Source of the DNA: Novosphingobium pentaromativorans US6-1 | Lineage (GTDB): Bacteria; Pseudomonadota; Alphaproteobacteria; Sphingomonadales; Sphingomonadaceae | Direction of reading: 5' to 3' | Length of the DNA: 64,000 nt | Assembly (NCBI RefSeq): GCF_000767465.1 | Contig: NZ_CP009292.1 | Span: forward strand, 496,001 to 560,000 | Notes under the pieces: model-generated | Told to the model about the DNA's origin: nothing | What the model saw: only the letters and a program-made list of their open reading frames with translations | Databases searched by the model: none | Translations under genes and position numbers: made by a program | Shown: positions 42,146-50,356 of the stretch, one piece after another | How positions within the stretch are numbered: position 1 is the first letter of the stretch | Layout of the letters: each line of letters starts with the position of its first letter

Positions 42146-43626
42146 CACAGGGCCCTCACATCGGTGATGACGCCCGTTACGGCAGCAGCAGCGGCCATTG
42201 CCGGACTTGCAAGGTGGGTGCGCGCGCCCGGTCCCTGCCGGCCCACGAAATTGCGATTTGAAGTAGAGACGGCCCGCATGCCAGGCGGGACGCGTTCGCC
42301 GTTGGCGGCCACGCACATCGCGCAGCCCGGTTCGCGCCAATCGAAGCCGGCATCGCGAAAAACCGTGTCCAGACCTTCGGCCTCGGCCTCACGCTTAACC
42401 TGTTCCGATCCAGGCACGATCCATGCGTTCACATGTTCGGCAACGCGCCGACCGCCGACAATGCGCGCCGCATCGCGCAAATCCGACAGGCGCGAGTTCG
42501 CGCACGAACCGATGAACACCCAGTCAACGGGAGTTCCGACGAGAGTCCGCCCGGCTTCCAGACCCATGTAATCGAGCGCCGCTCGCCAGGCCTTGCCCTG
42601 GTCGTCATTCTCAGCCTCGACGGGATCCGGGATCACCGCATCGATGGCTATGGCATGTTCGGGGCTTGTGCCCCAAGTGATCGTCGGCACGACTTCGCTC
42701 ATGTCGATCTGCACGATGCGGTCGAAGGTCGCGTCCGCGTCGCTGGCGAGCGTTCGCCAGTGCCGGATGGCCTCTTCCATGGCCGCGCCGCTTGGCGCGT
42801 AAGGCCGACCCGCCAGATAAGCGAAGGTCACTTCATCAGGAGCCACCATTCCGAACTTTGCGCCAAGTTCAATCGAGAGGTTGCACAATGTCAGACGCGC
42901 TTCCACGTCCATCGCACTGACGGCCGATCCGGCGAATTCGATCGCATAGCCTGTACCCGCTGCGGCACCGATTCTGGCGATCAGATGCAGAATCATGTCC
43001 TTCGCGGTGACGCCGGACGCCATGCTCCCCTCGAAGGAGACGCGCATGGTCTGCGGCCTGCGCTGCCGCAGCGTCTGGGTCGCAAGGACATGCGCCAGCT
43101 CAGACGAGCCGATACCGAAAGCAAGCGCGCCAAGCCCGCCGTGGGTACAGCTATGACTGTCGCCGCAGACCAGCGTCAGCCCCGGCAAGGTGATCCCAAG
43201 CTCCGGCCCCGCAACATGCAGGATGCCATGCCCGATTTCGCCAATGTCGAAGAAGCGAATGCCGGCATCGCCGGAAGCACGCTTCAGATCCGCCCACAGC
43301 TTGTGGCCGACCGGAAAGGTCGCCGCGGTTCGACCCGGCGCGCTCGACACCGCATGGTCGGCAGTCGCGTAGGTCAACTCGGGATTGCTTACGGCCAGAC
43401 CGCGAGCGCTCACTGCATCCAGACCGCCTGCCCCGGTCAATTCGTGCAGCAGATGCCGGTCCACGTGGAGAAGCGACCAGCCCTCGCCGAGGTCGGCGAT
43501 CACATGCTGATCCCAGATCTTGTCGAACATGGTATATCCGGTCATCGCGCGCGCTCGAAAATGTTCCTCTGCCATCCGCCCCGTTGTCCGGTCGGCTTCC
43601 ATCTCGTATAATGCCTGCTTCAGCAT
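42145..43626 (-). CDS. LeuC-like large subunit of an aconitase-family hydro-lyase
   Basis: A protein of up to 493 residues binding a [4Fe-4S] cluster through C375 in FIGSCANSR and C435/C438 in GCAMC. VCGDSHSCTHGGLGALAFGIG is also conserved (quoted here: VCGDSHSCTHGG). The start is uncertain: an ATG at 43545 would give 466 residues, the usual LeuC length with the typical MT-YT-FDKIWD beginning, and a plus-strand promoter-like sequence lies inside the longer version. It heads the four-gene overlapping set LeuC-LeuD-CaiB-lyase. Likely reaction, inferred: cis-diacid hydration such as citraconate to D-citramalate. Confidence 0.87.
   Translation of the reverse strand: MLKQALYEMEADRTTGRMAEEHFRARAMTGYTMFDKIWDQHVIADLGEGWSLLHVDRHLLHELTGAGGLDAVSARGLAVSNPELTYATADHAVSSAPGRTAATFPVGHKLWADLKRASGDAGIRFFDIGEIGHGILHVAGPELGITLPGLTLVCGDSHSCTHGGLGALAFGIGSSELAHVLATQTLRQRRPQTMRVSFEGSMASGVTAKDMILHLIARIGAAAGTGYAIEFAGSAVSAMDVEARLTLCNLSIELGAKFGMVAPDEVTFAYLAGRPYAPSGAAMEEAIRHWRTLASDADATFDRIVQIDMSEVVPTITWGTSPEHAIAIDAVIPDPVEAENDDQGKAWRAALDYMGLEAGRTLVGTPVDWVFIGSCANSRLSDLRDAARIVGGRRVAEHVNAWIVPGSEQVKREAEAEGLDTVFRDAGFDWREPGCAMCVAANGERVPPGMRAVSTSNRNFVGRQGPGARTHLASPAMAAAAAVTGVITDVRAL
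43584..43612 (+). promoter_or_regulatory. Candidate sigma-70 promoter for the redoxin gene
   Basis: TTGTCC (43584-43589), a 17-bp spacer and a perfect TATAAT (43607-43612) point toward the redoxin gene at 43688. It falls inside the longest LeuC-like frame, which supports the shorter LeuC start. Confidence 0.45.
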
Positions 43627-43635
43627 GATATGTCA

Positions 43636-43646
43636 CGTAGTATATT
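43636..43646. promoter_or_regulatory. Candidate operator copy g (minus strand AATATACTACG)
   Basis: Matches copy d (ATTATACTACG at 50160) in 10 of 11 bases. It lies in the short divergent gap between the LeuC-like and redoxin genes. Confidence 0.35.
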
Positions 43647-43687
43647 TTTCGTCCCTTCATATTATATTATGTTGTGACTCACTCATC

Positions 43688-44266
43688 ATGGCGGACGAAG
43701 CGCAAGCCGGTTTGCCTGCACGCACTTCGCCATCTCGAATTCCCGGAGGAAATCTCTTGCTCAGACCCGGCACGCAAACACCGCCGATCGAATTCAATCT
43801 GATAGACGGATCCCTGTGGTCGCTTCACAAGCGCGACCCGGCAGCCCTGACCTTGCTGTCCTTCCGACGCGGTAATTTCTGCCGTTATTGCCGGGGGCAC
43901 CTGGCACAGCTTGATTCCCTCGTGCCTGCGTTCGAAGAGCGCGGCATCGAGGTGGTGACGGTGAGCACCGATGGAATCGAGGAAGCGCAGCGCCTGCGCC
44001 TCGAACACGGCCTCAACCGACTGGCCATCGGCCATGGCCTGCGACAAGACGACATCGAGGCTTGCGGACTGTTCGCTTCGGAACGCGTAATGAATGGCGT
44101 GCGGCAACGCTTCGCCGAGCCGGCGTTATGGTTGGTGCGCCCAGGCGGGCAGCTTTACGCCAATTTTCAGAGCTCGATGTCCTGCGCCCCGAATGACCTT
44201 AACCTGTTACTCGAAGGGATCGACACCCTGGCCGCGCATGGCTTCCCCGACCGGGGCAATGCCTAG
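43688..44266 (+). CDS. AhpC/TSA-like redoxin (thioredoxin fold) with CxxC
   Basis: A 192-residue protein. GTQTPPIEFNLIDG begins the peroxiredoxin-like fold and FRRGNFCRYCRGHLAQL places a CxxC at the position of the peroxidatic cysteine, as in the AhpC/TSA-like antioxidant proteins of unknown substrate. The ATG at 43688 is the first of the conserved part; the open frame starts earlier at 43520 inside the LeuC-like gene. It is divergent from the LeuC-like gene and nearly touches the convergent FAH gene (11 bp). It may protect the Fe-S hydratase or ring-cleavage enzymes from peroxide; inferred. Confidence 0.78.
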   Translation: MADEAQAGLPARTSPSRIPGGNLLLRPGTQTPPIEFNLIDGSLWSLHKRDPAALTLLSFRRGNFCRYCRGHLAQLDSLVPAFEERGIEVVTVSTDGIEEAQRLRLEHGLNRLAIGHGLRQDDIEACGLFASERVMNGVRQRFAEPALWLVRPGGQLYANFQSSMSCAPNDLNLLLEGIDTLAAHGFPDRGNA

Positions 44267-44277
44267 GATCATTCGAA

Positions 44278-45138
44278 TCAGGCGTCCCGCACCGCAACCC
44301 GCATGGTGCCGACGCCTTCGATGGTCGCCTCCATCATGTCGCCGCCGACGACCGGCCCAACCCCATCGGGCGTACCGGTCATGATGATATCGCCAGGATA
44401 GAGCGTGTAGAAACTCGAGGCATATTCGATGAGCCGCGGAACGTCACAGATCAACATGCGGGTGCGCGATTGCTGGCGCAAATCTCCGTTCACTCCGATA
44501 CGCAGTTCCAGATCGGACGGGTCGGTCAGTTCATCGGCCGTGACGAGCCATGGTCCCAGAACCGAATAGGTGTCGATTGACTTCCGGAAGCTCTGGAATT
44601 GCGGACCGCGCAAGGTCATGTCGAGGCCGATGGCGTAGCCGGCTATATAGGACATCGCGTCCGCATAAGGGATCCGGTCTCCCTGCCTGCCGATCACGAC
44701 GGCCAGTTCGACTTCATGATCGTTGCGTTGATCCGGGAAACGCCGTTCGACACCCTGCGATGCACCGACCAGCGAGGTGTTGGACTTCAGGAACAGCCCC
44801 CACTCCGAAATCGGCTTGATCGCGTGGCCATGGGCGATGTTCTCGTCAATCTCGTCCTTGTGCGCGGCATAATTGACCGGGGCGCCAATGATCTTCGACG
44901 GATTGGCAACCGGGCTGAGCAGACGGACGGATTCCAGGGGATGCGTCTTAGCCTCGTCCACGAGAGCATCCGCGCGCTCGCGAACCGCGTCGAGGTGCGC
45001 GATGAAAGCGTCTCCGTGCGGCAGCGGCCAACGCATCGTCGGCAAGACGTCCAATGCAGCGGTGACATCGTGGACCATGCCTCCACGCACGACACCCAGT
45101 CGATCATCGTTGAACCTGCACAGCTTCATCGCGCTCAT
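44278..45138 (-). CDS. FAH-family hydrolase (fumarylpyruvate/maleylpyruvate hydrolase or related)
   Basis: A 286-residue protein with the C-terminal FAH fold. Metal ligands are E142 and E144 in DHEVELAVVIG and D174 in GLDMTLRG; TGTPDGVGP is the family end motif. Family members hydrolyse C-C bonds of acylpyruvates (fumarylpyruvate, maleylpyruvate, 5-oxopent-3-ene-1,2,5-tricarboxylate) or decarboxylate. It lies 29 bp after the GST-kappa-like isomerase. If it acts on a methylated maleylpyruvate it would release pyruvate and citraconate, the substrate proposed for the LeuCD-like enzyme across the gap. Confidence 0.88.
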   Translation of the reverse strand: MSAMKLCRFNDDRLGVVRGGMVHDVTAALDVLPTMRWPLPHGDAFIAHLDAVRERADALVDEAKTHPLESVRLLSPVANPSKIIGAPVNYAAHKDEIDENIAHGHAIKPISEWGLFLKSNTSLVGASQGVERRFPDQRNDHEVELAVVIGRQGDRIPYADAMSYIAGYAIGLDMTLRGPQFQSFRKSIDTYSVLGPWLVTADELTDPSDLELRIGVNGDLRQQSRTRMLICDVPRLIEYASSFYTLYPGDIIMTGTPDGVGPVVGGDMMEATIEGVGTMRVAVRDA

Positions 45139-45167
45139 CCTCTCCGTCAGTTCAGCCCGAGGCCGGC

Positions 45168-45764
45168 TCAGATGCGACCGCGCAGGTAATCCTCGACCCA
45201 GACGATACGATCGTTGCCCCAGAAGATTTCGTCATCGACGACGAAAGTGGGGGCCCCGAACACGCCACGGGCCTGCGCGTCCTGATTTTCCTTCTCGTAG
45301 CGGGCAAGGTTCTCTTCCGAATCGACGGCCTTGGCGAAAGCCTCGGGATCCAGCCCGATCTTGCTCACGCATTCGTCCATGAAAGCGGGATTGGCGATGT
45401 CGCCTCCGCTGCCCCAGGCGCCATTGTTGACGGTTGTCACGTACTCGATTTCCTTGCCCATATCGCGGGCGACATAGACGCCCCGGTTCAGACGCTGGGC
45501 ATCGAAACTGACGGTCTGCTTGAGCGGCACCCCGTACCGTTTGGCATAGCGGTTGGCATCGGCCATCAATACCTTGAGACGACGCGGCATTTCCCGATTG
45601 GAGGGACCGGTATTGCCTGCCGCCAGGCGCGCTTCCCACATGTTGAAGGCGTGGCCGCGAAACTCGGCGACATCGGCGTACTCCTTCATCAGGCGCGGAA
45701 TCTGCGTCAGCGCAAGATAGGCGAAAGGGCTCACGAAGTCGTAATAGTAGTCAACTGTTTTCAT
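45168..45764 (-). CDS. 2-hydroxychromene-2-carboxylate isomerase-like protein, copy 2
   Basis: A 198-residue kappa-class/DsbA-like protein. YYYDFVSPFAYLAL is the N-terminal active strand, NTGPSNREMP near residue 52 the family signature, and RGVFGAPTF near 170 the cis-Pro. The ATG at 45764 has AGGAAA about 8 bases upstream; the frame extends further without support. It lies between the aldehyde dehydrogenase and FAH genes. It could isomerise a chromene carboxylate for one of the aldolases or a cis double bond for the FAH hydrolase. Only moderately similar to copy 1 at 6872. Confidence 0.87.
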   Translation of the reverse strand: MKTVDYYYDFVSPFAYLALTQIPRLMKEYADVAEFRGHAFNMWEARLAAGNTGPSNREMPRRLKVLMADANRYAKRYGVPLKQTVSFDAQRLNRGVYVARDMGKEIEYVTTVNNGAWGSGGDIANPAFMDECVSKIGLDPEAFAKAVDSEENLARYEKENQDAQARGVFGAPTFVVDDEIFWGNDRIVWVEDYLRGRI

Positions 45765-45849
45765 GTGATTTTCCTGTCTTGCACTTGATGCGGCCATGCG
45801 GCGCGATGCCCGCCTTCGCACGGCCCCGCGGACTTCGAAACGAGGGTGC

Positions 45850-47331
45850 CTAGCCGGCCATCCCCAGGGGATAGGGCGGCGGGGAATCCTTGATCGTGTA
45901 CCATTGCCAGCGAGAGAACTCGTCCCAGTTCGCCGGACCACCGACGCCCGATCCGTTGCCCGAAGCACCCCACCCGGCGATCGGGTTGACGGCCTCATCG
46001 CCGATCGTCTGGTCATTGACGTGGACGATCCCCACGCGCAGCCGTTCGCCGATCGCCAGCGCCCTGCCGATCGATCGCGAAATCACCGCTCCGGACAAAC
46101 CATATTCGGTATCGTTGGCCAGCGCGATCGCTTCTTCATCGGTGTCGAAGGTAGTGATCGTGGCGACCGGGGCGAATATCTCGTCATGGTAGGCCTGCAT
46201 CTGCGAGGTCACGCCCGACATCACGGTGGGCTGGAAGAACAAGCCGTCAGCCGTTCCTCCATGATGGATCGTGGCCCCCGCTGCCCGGGCCGCGTCAACG
46301 ATAGCGACGGCGCGCCGGCACTGTACGTCGGAAATCAGCGGGCCGAGCATCGTGCCTTCCTCGGTGGGATTGCCCACCCGGATTGCACGCGCCTTTGCCA
46401 CCAGTTTCTCGATGAATTCATCCGCGATGGAGCGCTGGACCAGCGTTCTGCCGGCAGCGAAGCAGATCTGCCCCTGGTGGAGGAACGAGGCCCATGCAGC
46501 ATTGGCTGCGGCCAGATCGAGGTCGGCATCGTCAAGAATGACCAGGGAGTTCTTGCCTCCCATTTCGAGCGAGACCTTCTTGAGGTGGCGAGAGGCCGCT
46601 TCGCCCACCTTGCGGCCCACTGCGGTCGATCCCACGAACTGTATCATCGCGACATCGGGGTCCGCGCACATCGCTTCCCCGACATCCGCATCACCGGGGA
46701 CGACGTGGAAAACGCCATCAGGCAGTCCCGCCTTCTTCAGTAGATCGGCGAAGAGCATACCGCCCGAAACCGTGGCCAGAGGATTGGGCTTGATGATGAC
46801 TGCATTGCCAACTGCAAGCGCAGGCGCGACCGACCGGATCCCCAGGAAGAAGGGGAAGTTGAACGGCGAAATGATTCCAACCACGCCCAGTGCACGGCGC
46901 TTGGCGTAGCTGAGCCTTGCGGTTTCGCTGGGCAGCATCAACCCATTGGGCTGGGCGGGCATGGCCGCGGCGTCATAGACTGCGCGGATCGACAGACCCA
47001 CTTCGAATTCGGCCTTGAGTCGGCTCGATCCGGTCTCCCGCATGATCCATTCGGCAAACTCACCGAAGCGGGTTTCGATTTGCCGTGCTGCCGCGCGCAA
47101 GATCGCGCCGCGCTGCTCAAAGGACGTCGCCTCCCATTCCGGCTGCGCCTGGGCCGCAATAGCGGCCGCAGCGCGAACGTCTGCAGCCCCGGCCACACCA
47201 ACGGTGCCGAGAATGCTACCGGTTGCCGGTTCGACGATCTGCGACACCGCATCCCGCCTGCTCCAGCCGTTACTGAAGATTGCACCTTCCCATGGCGTTG
47301 CTGATCCGGCCATCTGCGCGGCGACGCTCAT
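45850..47331 (-). CDS. Aromatic aldehyde dehydrogenase (benzaldehyde/vanillin type)
   Basis: A 493-residue NAD(P)-dependent enzyme. The catalytic Glu is E256 in SLEMGGK and the nucleophile C290 in GQICFAAGR; SPFNFP near residue 155 holds the catalytic Asn. The NFP and CFAAGR wording and its length are like vanillin/benzaldehyde dehydrogenases. The ATG at 47331 follows AGGAA. It lies downstream of the VanA-like Rieske gene by 144 bp and would oxidise aromatic aldehydes freed by the aldolases. TTATCAG and TCATAACA sequences near 47380-47405 are only weakly like the repeated operator. Confidence 0.92.
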   Translation of the reverse strand: MSVAAQMAGSATPWEGAIFSNGWSRRDAVSQIVEPATGSILGTVGVAGAADVRAAAAIAAQAQPEWEATSFEQRGAILRAAARQIETRFGEFAEWIMRETGSSRLKAEFEVGLSIRAVYDAAAMPAQPNGLMLPSETARLSYAKRRALGVVGIISPFNFPFFLGIRSVAPALAVGNAVIIKPNPLATVSGGMLFADLLKKAGLPDGVFHVVPGDADVGEAMCADPDVAMIQFVGSTAVGRKVGEAASRHLKKVSLEMGGKNSLVILDDADLDLAAANAAWASFLHQGQICFAAGRTLVQRSIADEFIEKLVAKARAIRVGNPTEEGTMLGPLISDVQCRRAVAIVDAARAAGATIHHGGTADGLFFQPTVMSGVTSQMQAYHDEIFAPVATITTFDTDEEAIALANDTEYGLSGAVISRSIGRALAIGERLRVGIVHVNDQTIGDEAVNPIAGWGASGNGSGVGGPANWDEFSRWQWYTIKDSPPPYPLGMAG

Positions 47332-47475
47332 TTCCTGATCCTTCCCACAATTGAGCCATGTCGCCACGGCCCTTCGATGGTCTGATAACAACTGAAAGGT
47401 GTTATGACAAGAAAGGCCGGAGATAGATTTCAGGTTTGATGGTTATTATATCGGCAGCATGCCGAGAGGCATGGG

Positions 47476-48501
47476 CTATTGCTCTGCCTCGATCAGTTCC
47501 GCGATGACCCGCCGCATCTGTACCGGTCCGCTATCATGCCCGAACAGGCGCTCCTTTCGGGTTGGGTCCGCATTGATGATGCGTTGCTGACCTTCGATCA
47601 TGGCCTTGTCCTCTGCAAAGGCCGCGAATGTCATTGCCATGAGCCCTGCCAGGGCATGTTCGTTACCCGGCGCCTCATTGACACTGTTGGAAAAGTAGTA
47701 GCGCGTCTTCTGAGCCCCGATCGGCGTCAAGGCCTGCGAACTGAAGACTTCTATCAGCTTGGGCAGATCTTCCGCTGGTTCGTCGTGCCCGCTCGCCTGC
47801 GCGGCCCCTGCCGGATAACTGGTCGTGCGCATCAACAGGATGCCCGGAACGAGATAGTCGTACGTCTGGAAGCGGTCGTGCGTCTCCGCGGTTTCCATGA
47901 CCTTGGACGTATCCGATGTCATCCACCGCTGAATCCTGATGCCACGGTCCAGACGCGTGACCTTCGGCCGCGTATCGGCAAAGAATTCGGTCGCCCCGAA
48001 CGAGTTACGATGCACGTAACTGAGGTGGGAGAAGTCCGTGAGATTGTCGTTGATCAGCTGGTAGTCGGCATCATAGTCGAGATGGCTTTGGTCGGTCAGC
48101 CAGCCTTCGTCACCGGGACCGATTGCAGGTGGGACCAGGTCAAGGTTCGCCCTGGCGGGGTCTCCCATCCACACCCAGATCCAACCGCCCTTTTCGGTTG
48201 CCGGATAAGTCTGCACGCATGCGGAGCGGGGGATGGTTTTCTGACCGGGGATCTCGACACACGCCCCGTCCCTGGCGAACTTGAACCCATGGTAGAGACA
48301 GCGCACCGCATCGCCATCCCGTTCGCCGAGCGAGAGCGGGGCCAGTCGATGACAACAGCGATCCTCCATGCACACGATACTGCCGTCGGCGGCACGATAC
48401 AGTACGATCGGTTCACCCAGAACCTCGCGGGGCATCATCGCCTCGCCAACGAGCTCGCTGCTCCAAGCGGCCACATACCAGCAGTTTCGAACGACTTGCA
48501 T
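47476..48501 (-). CDS. VanA/LigX-like single-component Rieske oxygenase, copy 2
   Basis: A 341-residue oxygenase. Rieske ligands are C49-x-H51 and C68-x-x-H71; the iron motif is NDNLTDFSHLSYVH. It shares with copy 1 (13676) the NCWYVA-WS start, the VMEDRCCHR-like cluster loop and LINDNLTD segment, so they are paralogues. It begins the Rieske-ALDH-isomerase-FAH run. A likely role is O-demethylation or hydroxylation of a methoxylated aromatic acid. It is divergent from a TetR gene whose probable operator lies 18 bp upstream of this start. Confidence 0.92.
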   Translation of the reverse strand: MQVVRNCWYVAAWSSELVGEAMMPREVLGEPIVLYRAADGSIVCMEDRCCHRLAPLSLGERDGDAVRCLYHGFKFARDGACVEIPGQKTIPRSACVQTYPATEKGGWIWVWMGDPARANLDLVPPAIGPGDEGWLTDQSHLDYDADYQLINDNLTDFSHLSYVHRNSFGATEFFADTRPKVTRLDRGIRIQRWMTSDTSKVMETAETHDRFQTYDYLVPGILLMRTTSYPAGAAQASGHDEPAEDLPKLIEVFSSQALTPIGAQKTRYYFSNSVNEAPGNEHALAGLMAMTFAAFAEDKAMIEGQQRIINADPTRKERLFGHDSGPVQMRRVIAELIEAEQ

Positions 48502-48518
48502 AACCGACCCTCATTTCC

Positions 48519-48542
48519 ATATTCACTCGAATGAATGAATAT
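48519..48542. promoter_or_regulatory. Candidate TetR operator (imperfect 24-bp palindrome)
   Basis: ATATTCA at 48519-48525 is mirrored by TGAATAT at 48536-48542, with further symmetric bases inside (18 of 24 positions pair). It sits between the divergent VanA-like and TetR genes, next to the oxygenase start, so binding could block it. Confidence 0.6.
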
Positions 48543-48603
48543 TCTTGTTGGGCGTGTCAAGGCGGTTTTGGCGAACGAAAGCCATGTGCTACTGGCGAGG
48601 GCC

Positions 48604-49335
48604 GTGAAAGTGGGCAGAACGCGAGTGACAGTGAAGATCGCAAGGACAAAGAAGACGAAGAAGGGAAGCGTCACGACCACCCAAGACGCTGGTTCTTCGC
48701 CGAATCGCCTTCTGGCGGCGGCCGAACGCATCATAATCGACGAAGGTATCTCTTCGCTCTCCATTCGCGGCATCGCCGCAAGGTCTGGACTCAATTCCCA
48801 ACTGGTCGGCTACTACTTCGGCGGCATCGCCGAATTGCTTGAAGCGCTCTTGTGGGCAAATCTGGAACCTATCAATGTACAGCGCCGTCAAATGTTGAGC
48901 GCGCTTGCACAAGTCTCGCCATCTCGCGCTATCGACGAAGCCATCGACGCCTTCCTGAAGCCAATGTGGCGCGAAGCTGCCTTCTGCAAGGAAGTGCATG
49001 CCAATGTCGTCATCACCGAGATCCTAACCAATGGCCCGGCCGATCTGCGCAGCCGTGCGACCCAGAGGATCAGGGACGCCTATCACGAACTTGCCGAGGC
49101 ATTCGCGCCGCTGTTCCCGCAATTGACCCATGCCGCGCTGCTTTGGCGGATCTGCTGCATAAGCGGGTCGATCATCGCCGTCGCGACCCCGCGCCTGTAC
49201 AGCCCGCGCTTCTTCGAACCAGTGGGTGAAGAACTCCCCGATCCCAATGACGAACAGTGGTACCGGGAATTGTTCGCTCTGGCCAAAGGTGCGCTTCTCG
49301 CTCCGTCCGCCGTGGACCGATCAGCGATGCAGTGA
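48604..49335 (+). CDS. TetR-family transcriptional regulator 1
   Basis: A regulator of about 243 residues. The helix-turn-helix segment ISSLSIRGIAARSGLNSQLVGYYFGG (parts: SIRGIAARSGL, VGYYFGG) lies after a basic leader. The rest is the helical ligand domain. The frame is open from 48535, but that ATG lies in the palindromic operator; a GTG at 48604 after GGCGAGGG is a better start. It is divergent from the VanA-like oxygenase and probably represses it until an aromatic ligand binds. Confidence 0.85.
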   Translation: MKVGRTRVTVKIARTKKTKKGSVTTTQDAGSSPNRLLAAAERIIIDEGISSLSIRGIAARSGLNSQLVGYYFGGIAELLEALLWANLEPINVQRRQMLSALAQVSPSRAIDEAIDAFLKPMWREAAFCKEVHANVVITEILTNGPADLRSRATQRIRDAYHELAEAFAPLFPQLTHAALLWRICCISGSIIAVATPRLYSPRFFEPVGEELPDPNDEQWYRELFALAKGALLAPSAVDRSAMQ

Positions 49336-49477
49336 CCTGACACTCCGCCTGAACCTTACCGGCCAGCCAAGGCTGCAAATGGACCTGTTTCAAGGAATAC
49401 GGCGGCCAGTCCACCTTGCACTTCAATCATTGACGGTGCTTGCAAGCCGCACCGCTCATTCGATCGGCACGTGCGCC

Positions 49478-50095
49478 CTAATCTTCCAGATGCGCCATGA
49501 CCCGGTCCAACCAGGCCTGATCGTCGCTCACGGTTCGCAGCTCTTTCAGCATCCCTTCGCGCGACTGCCGGAAGTGGTCGACATTGCGCTGCTCATCGCC
49601 CTGTTCAGGTTGATAGCTGACCTCAAGCCTTACGCCGTGGGGATCGTAGAAATAGATTGACCAGCATCCCGGCGCAGCTTCAAGCGGGCCGGCACGTTGA
49701 ATTTTGGCGGCATCCAGACGCTTCAGCAGCTTTTCCGCCTCCTGCGGCGTCGTACTGAAGGAAACGTGCTGCATGGCCGCCACGCCGTCTCGATCGGCCT
49801 GATCCTTCTCACCCTTCGGCAATTCGAAGAAGGCAAGCATGTTGTCATTGCCCATGTCGAAGAAGTAATGCCTGAGGCGTTCGAACGGCGGATTTCCGCG
49901 AGAGATACCGGGCGGCACGCGCAAGGCATGTATCAGCGGCATGTGCAGGATGCCCGAATAGAAATCGATCGTCGTCTTGATATCGTCGGTGTTCAATACA
50001 AGGTGGTGAACGCCCTTGAACGGAGACCCCTGCCGCTCGTGCGCCTTCCGGTGCCCTTCTACGGCCTGCGAGGCCCTGTTGTCTGCCTGTCCCAT
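49478..50095 (-). CDS. VOC-superfamily protein (glyoxalase/type I extradiol-like), single unit
   Basis: A 205-residue protein with two beta-alpha-beta-beta-beta units. VHHLVLNTDDIKTTIDFYSGIL begins the first (quoted: VHHLVLNTDDI) and MQHVSFSTTP the second; His in each and the Glu in DPHGVRLEV are likely metal ligands. It could be a ring-cleavage dioxygenase, a lyase or a glyoxalase; sequence alone does not decide. The ATG at 50095 is used, though a GTG at 50110 lies against AGGAGAG. It is divergent from aldolase 5 with a copy of the repeated element about 65 bp upstream. Confidence 0.8.
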   Translation of the reverse strand: MGQADNRASQAVEGHRKAHERQGSPFKGVHHLVLNTDDIKTTIDFYSGILHMPLIHALRVPPGISRGNPPFERLRHYFFDMGNDNMLAFFELPKGEKDQADRDGVAAMQHVSFSTTPQEAEKLLKRLDAAKIQRAGPLEAAPGCWSIYFYDPHGVRLEVSYQPEQGDEQRNVDHFRQSREGMLKELRTVSDDQAWLDRVMAHLED

Positions 50096-50356
50096 CGTGA
50101 ATTCTCGCACCTCTCCTGCGGGATTGACTTAACGCCACACCCGACATCCACACAATCTAATTATACTACGTTTAAGGTCAACACTAAAGGGATATGGCCG
50201 GATTACTGAGGATTTCGAGCCTTTTCCGGCTCTGGCGTCGCAATTTTCGCGAGCTGGATTGTGCCATTCAATTATAACAGCTATGCGAAGCATCGAACCG
50301 AGACGGCGTACTGACAGCCGAATCAAGACAAACAGACACTGATACCGGAGGATGCC
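50096..50356. promoter_or_regulatory. Divergent control region with operator copies d and e
   Basis: A 260 bp gap between the VOC gene and aldolase 5. It contains ATTATACTACG at 50160-50170, facing the VOC gene (its minus strand reads TATAAT), and ATTATAACAGC at 50271-50281 facing aldolase 5. The layout, one copy near each divergent gene, is the same as in the aldolase 1/gntR region. Confidence 0.55.

Noticed and set aside
41468..43626. LeuC/LeuD as ordinary leucine-biosynthesis genes
   Set aside because: No leuA or leuB neighbour is present; the genes overlap a CoA-transferase and an HMG-CoA-lyase-like gene, and the LeuD specificity loop differs from the usual isomerase.
47380..47412. TGATAACA and GTTATGACA sequences before the aldehyde dehydrogenase
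   Set aside because: Only the central bases resemble the repeated element and the flanks do not match; kept out of the operator set.
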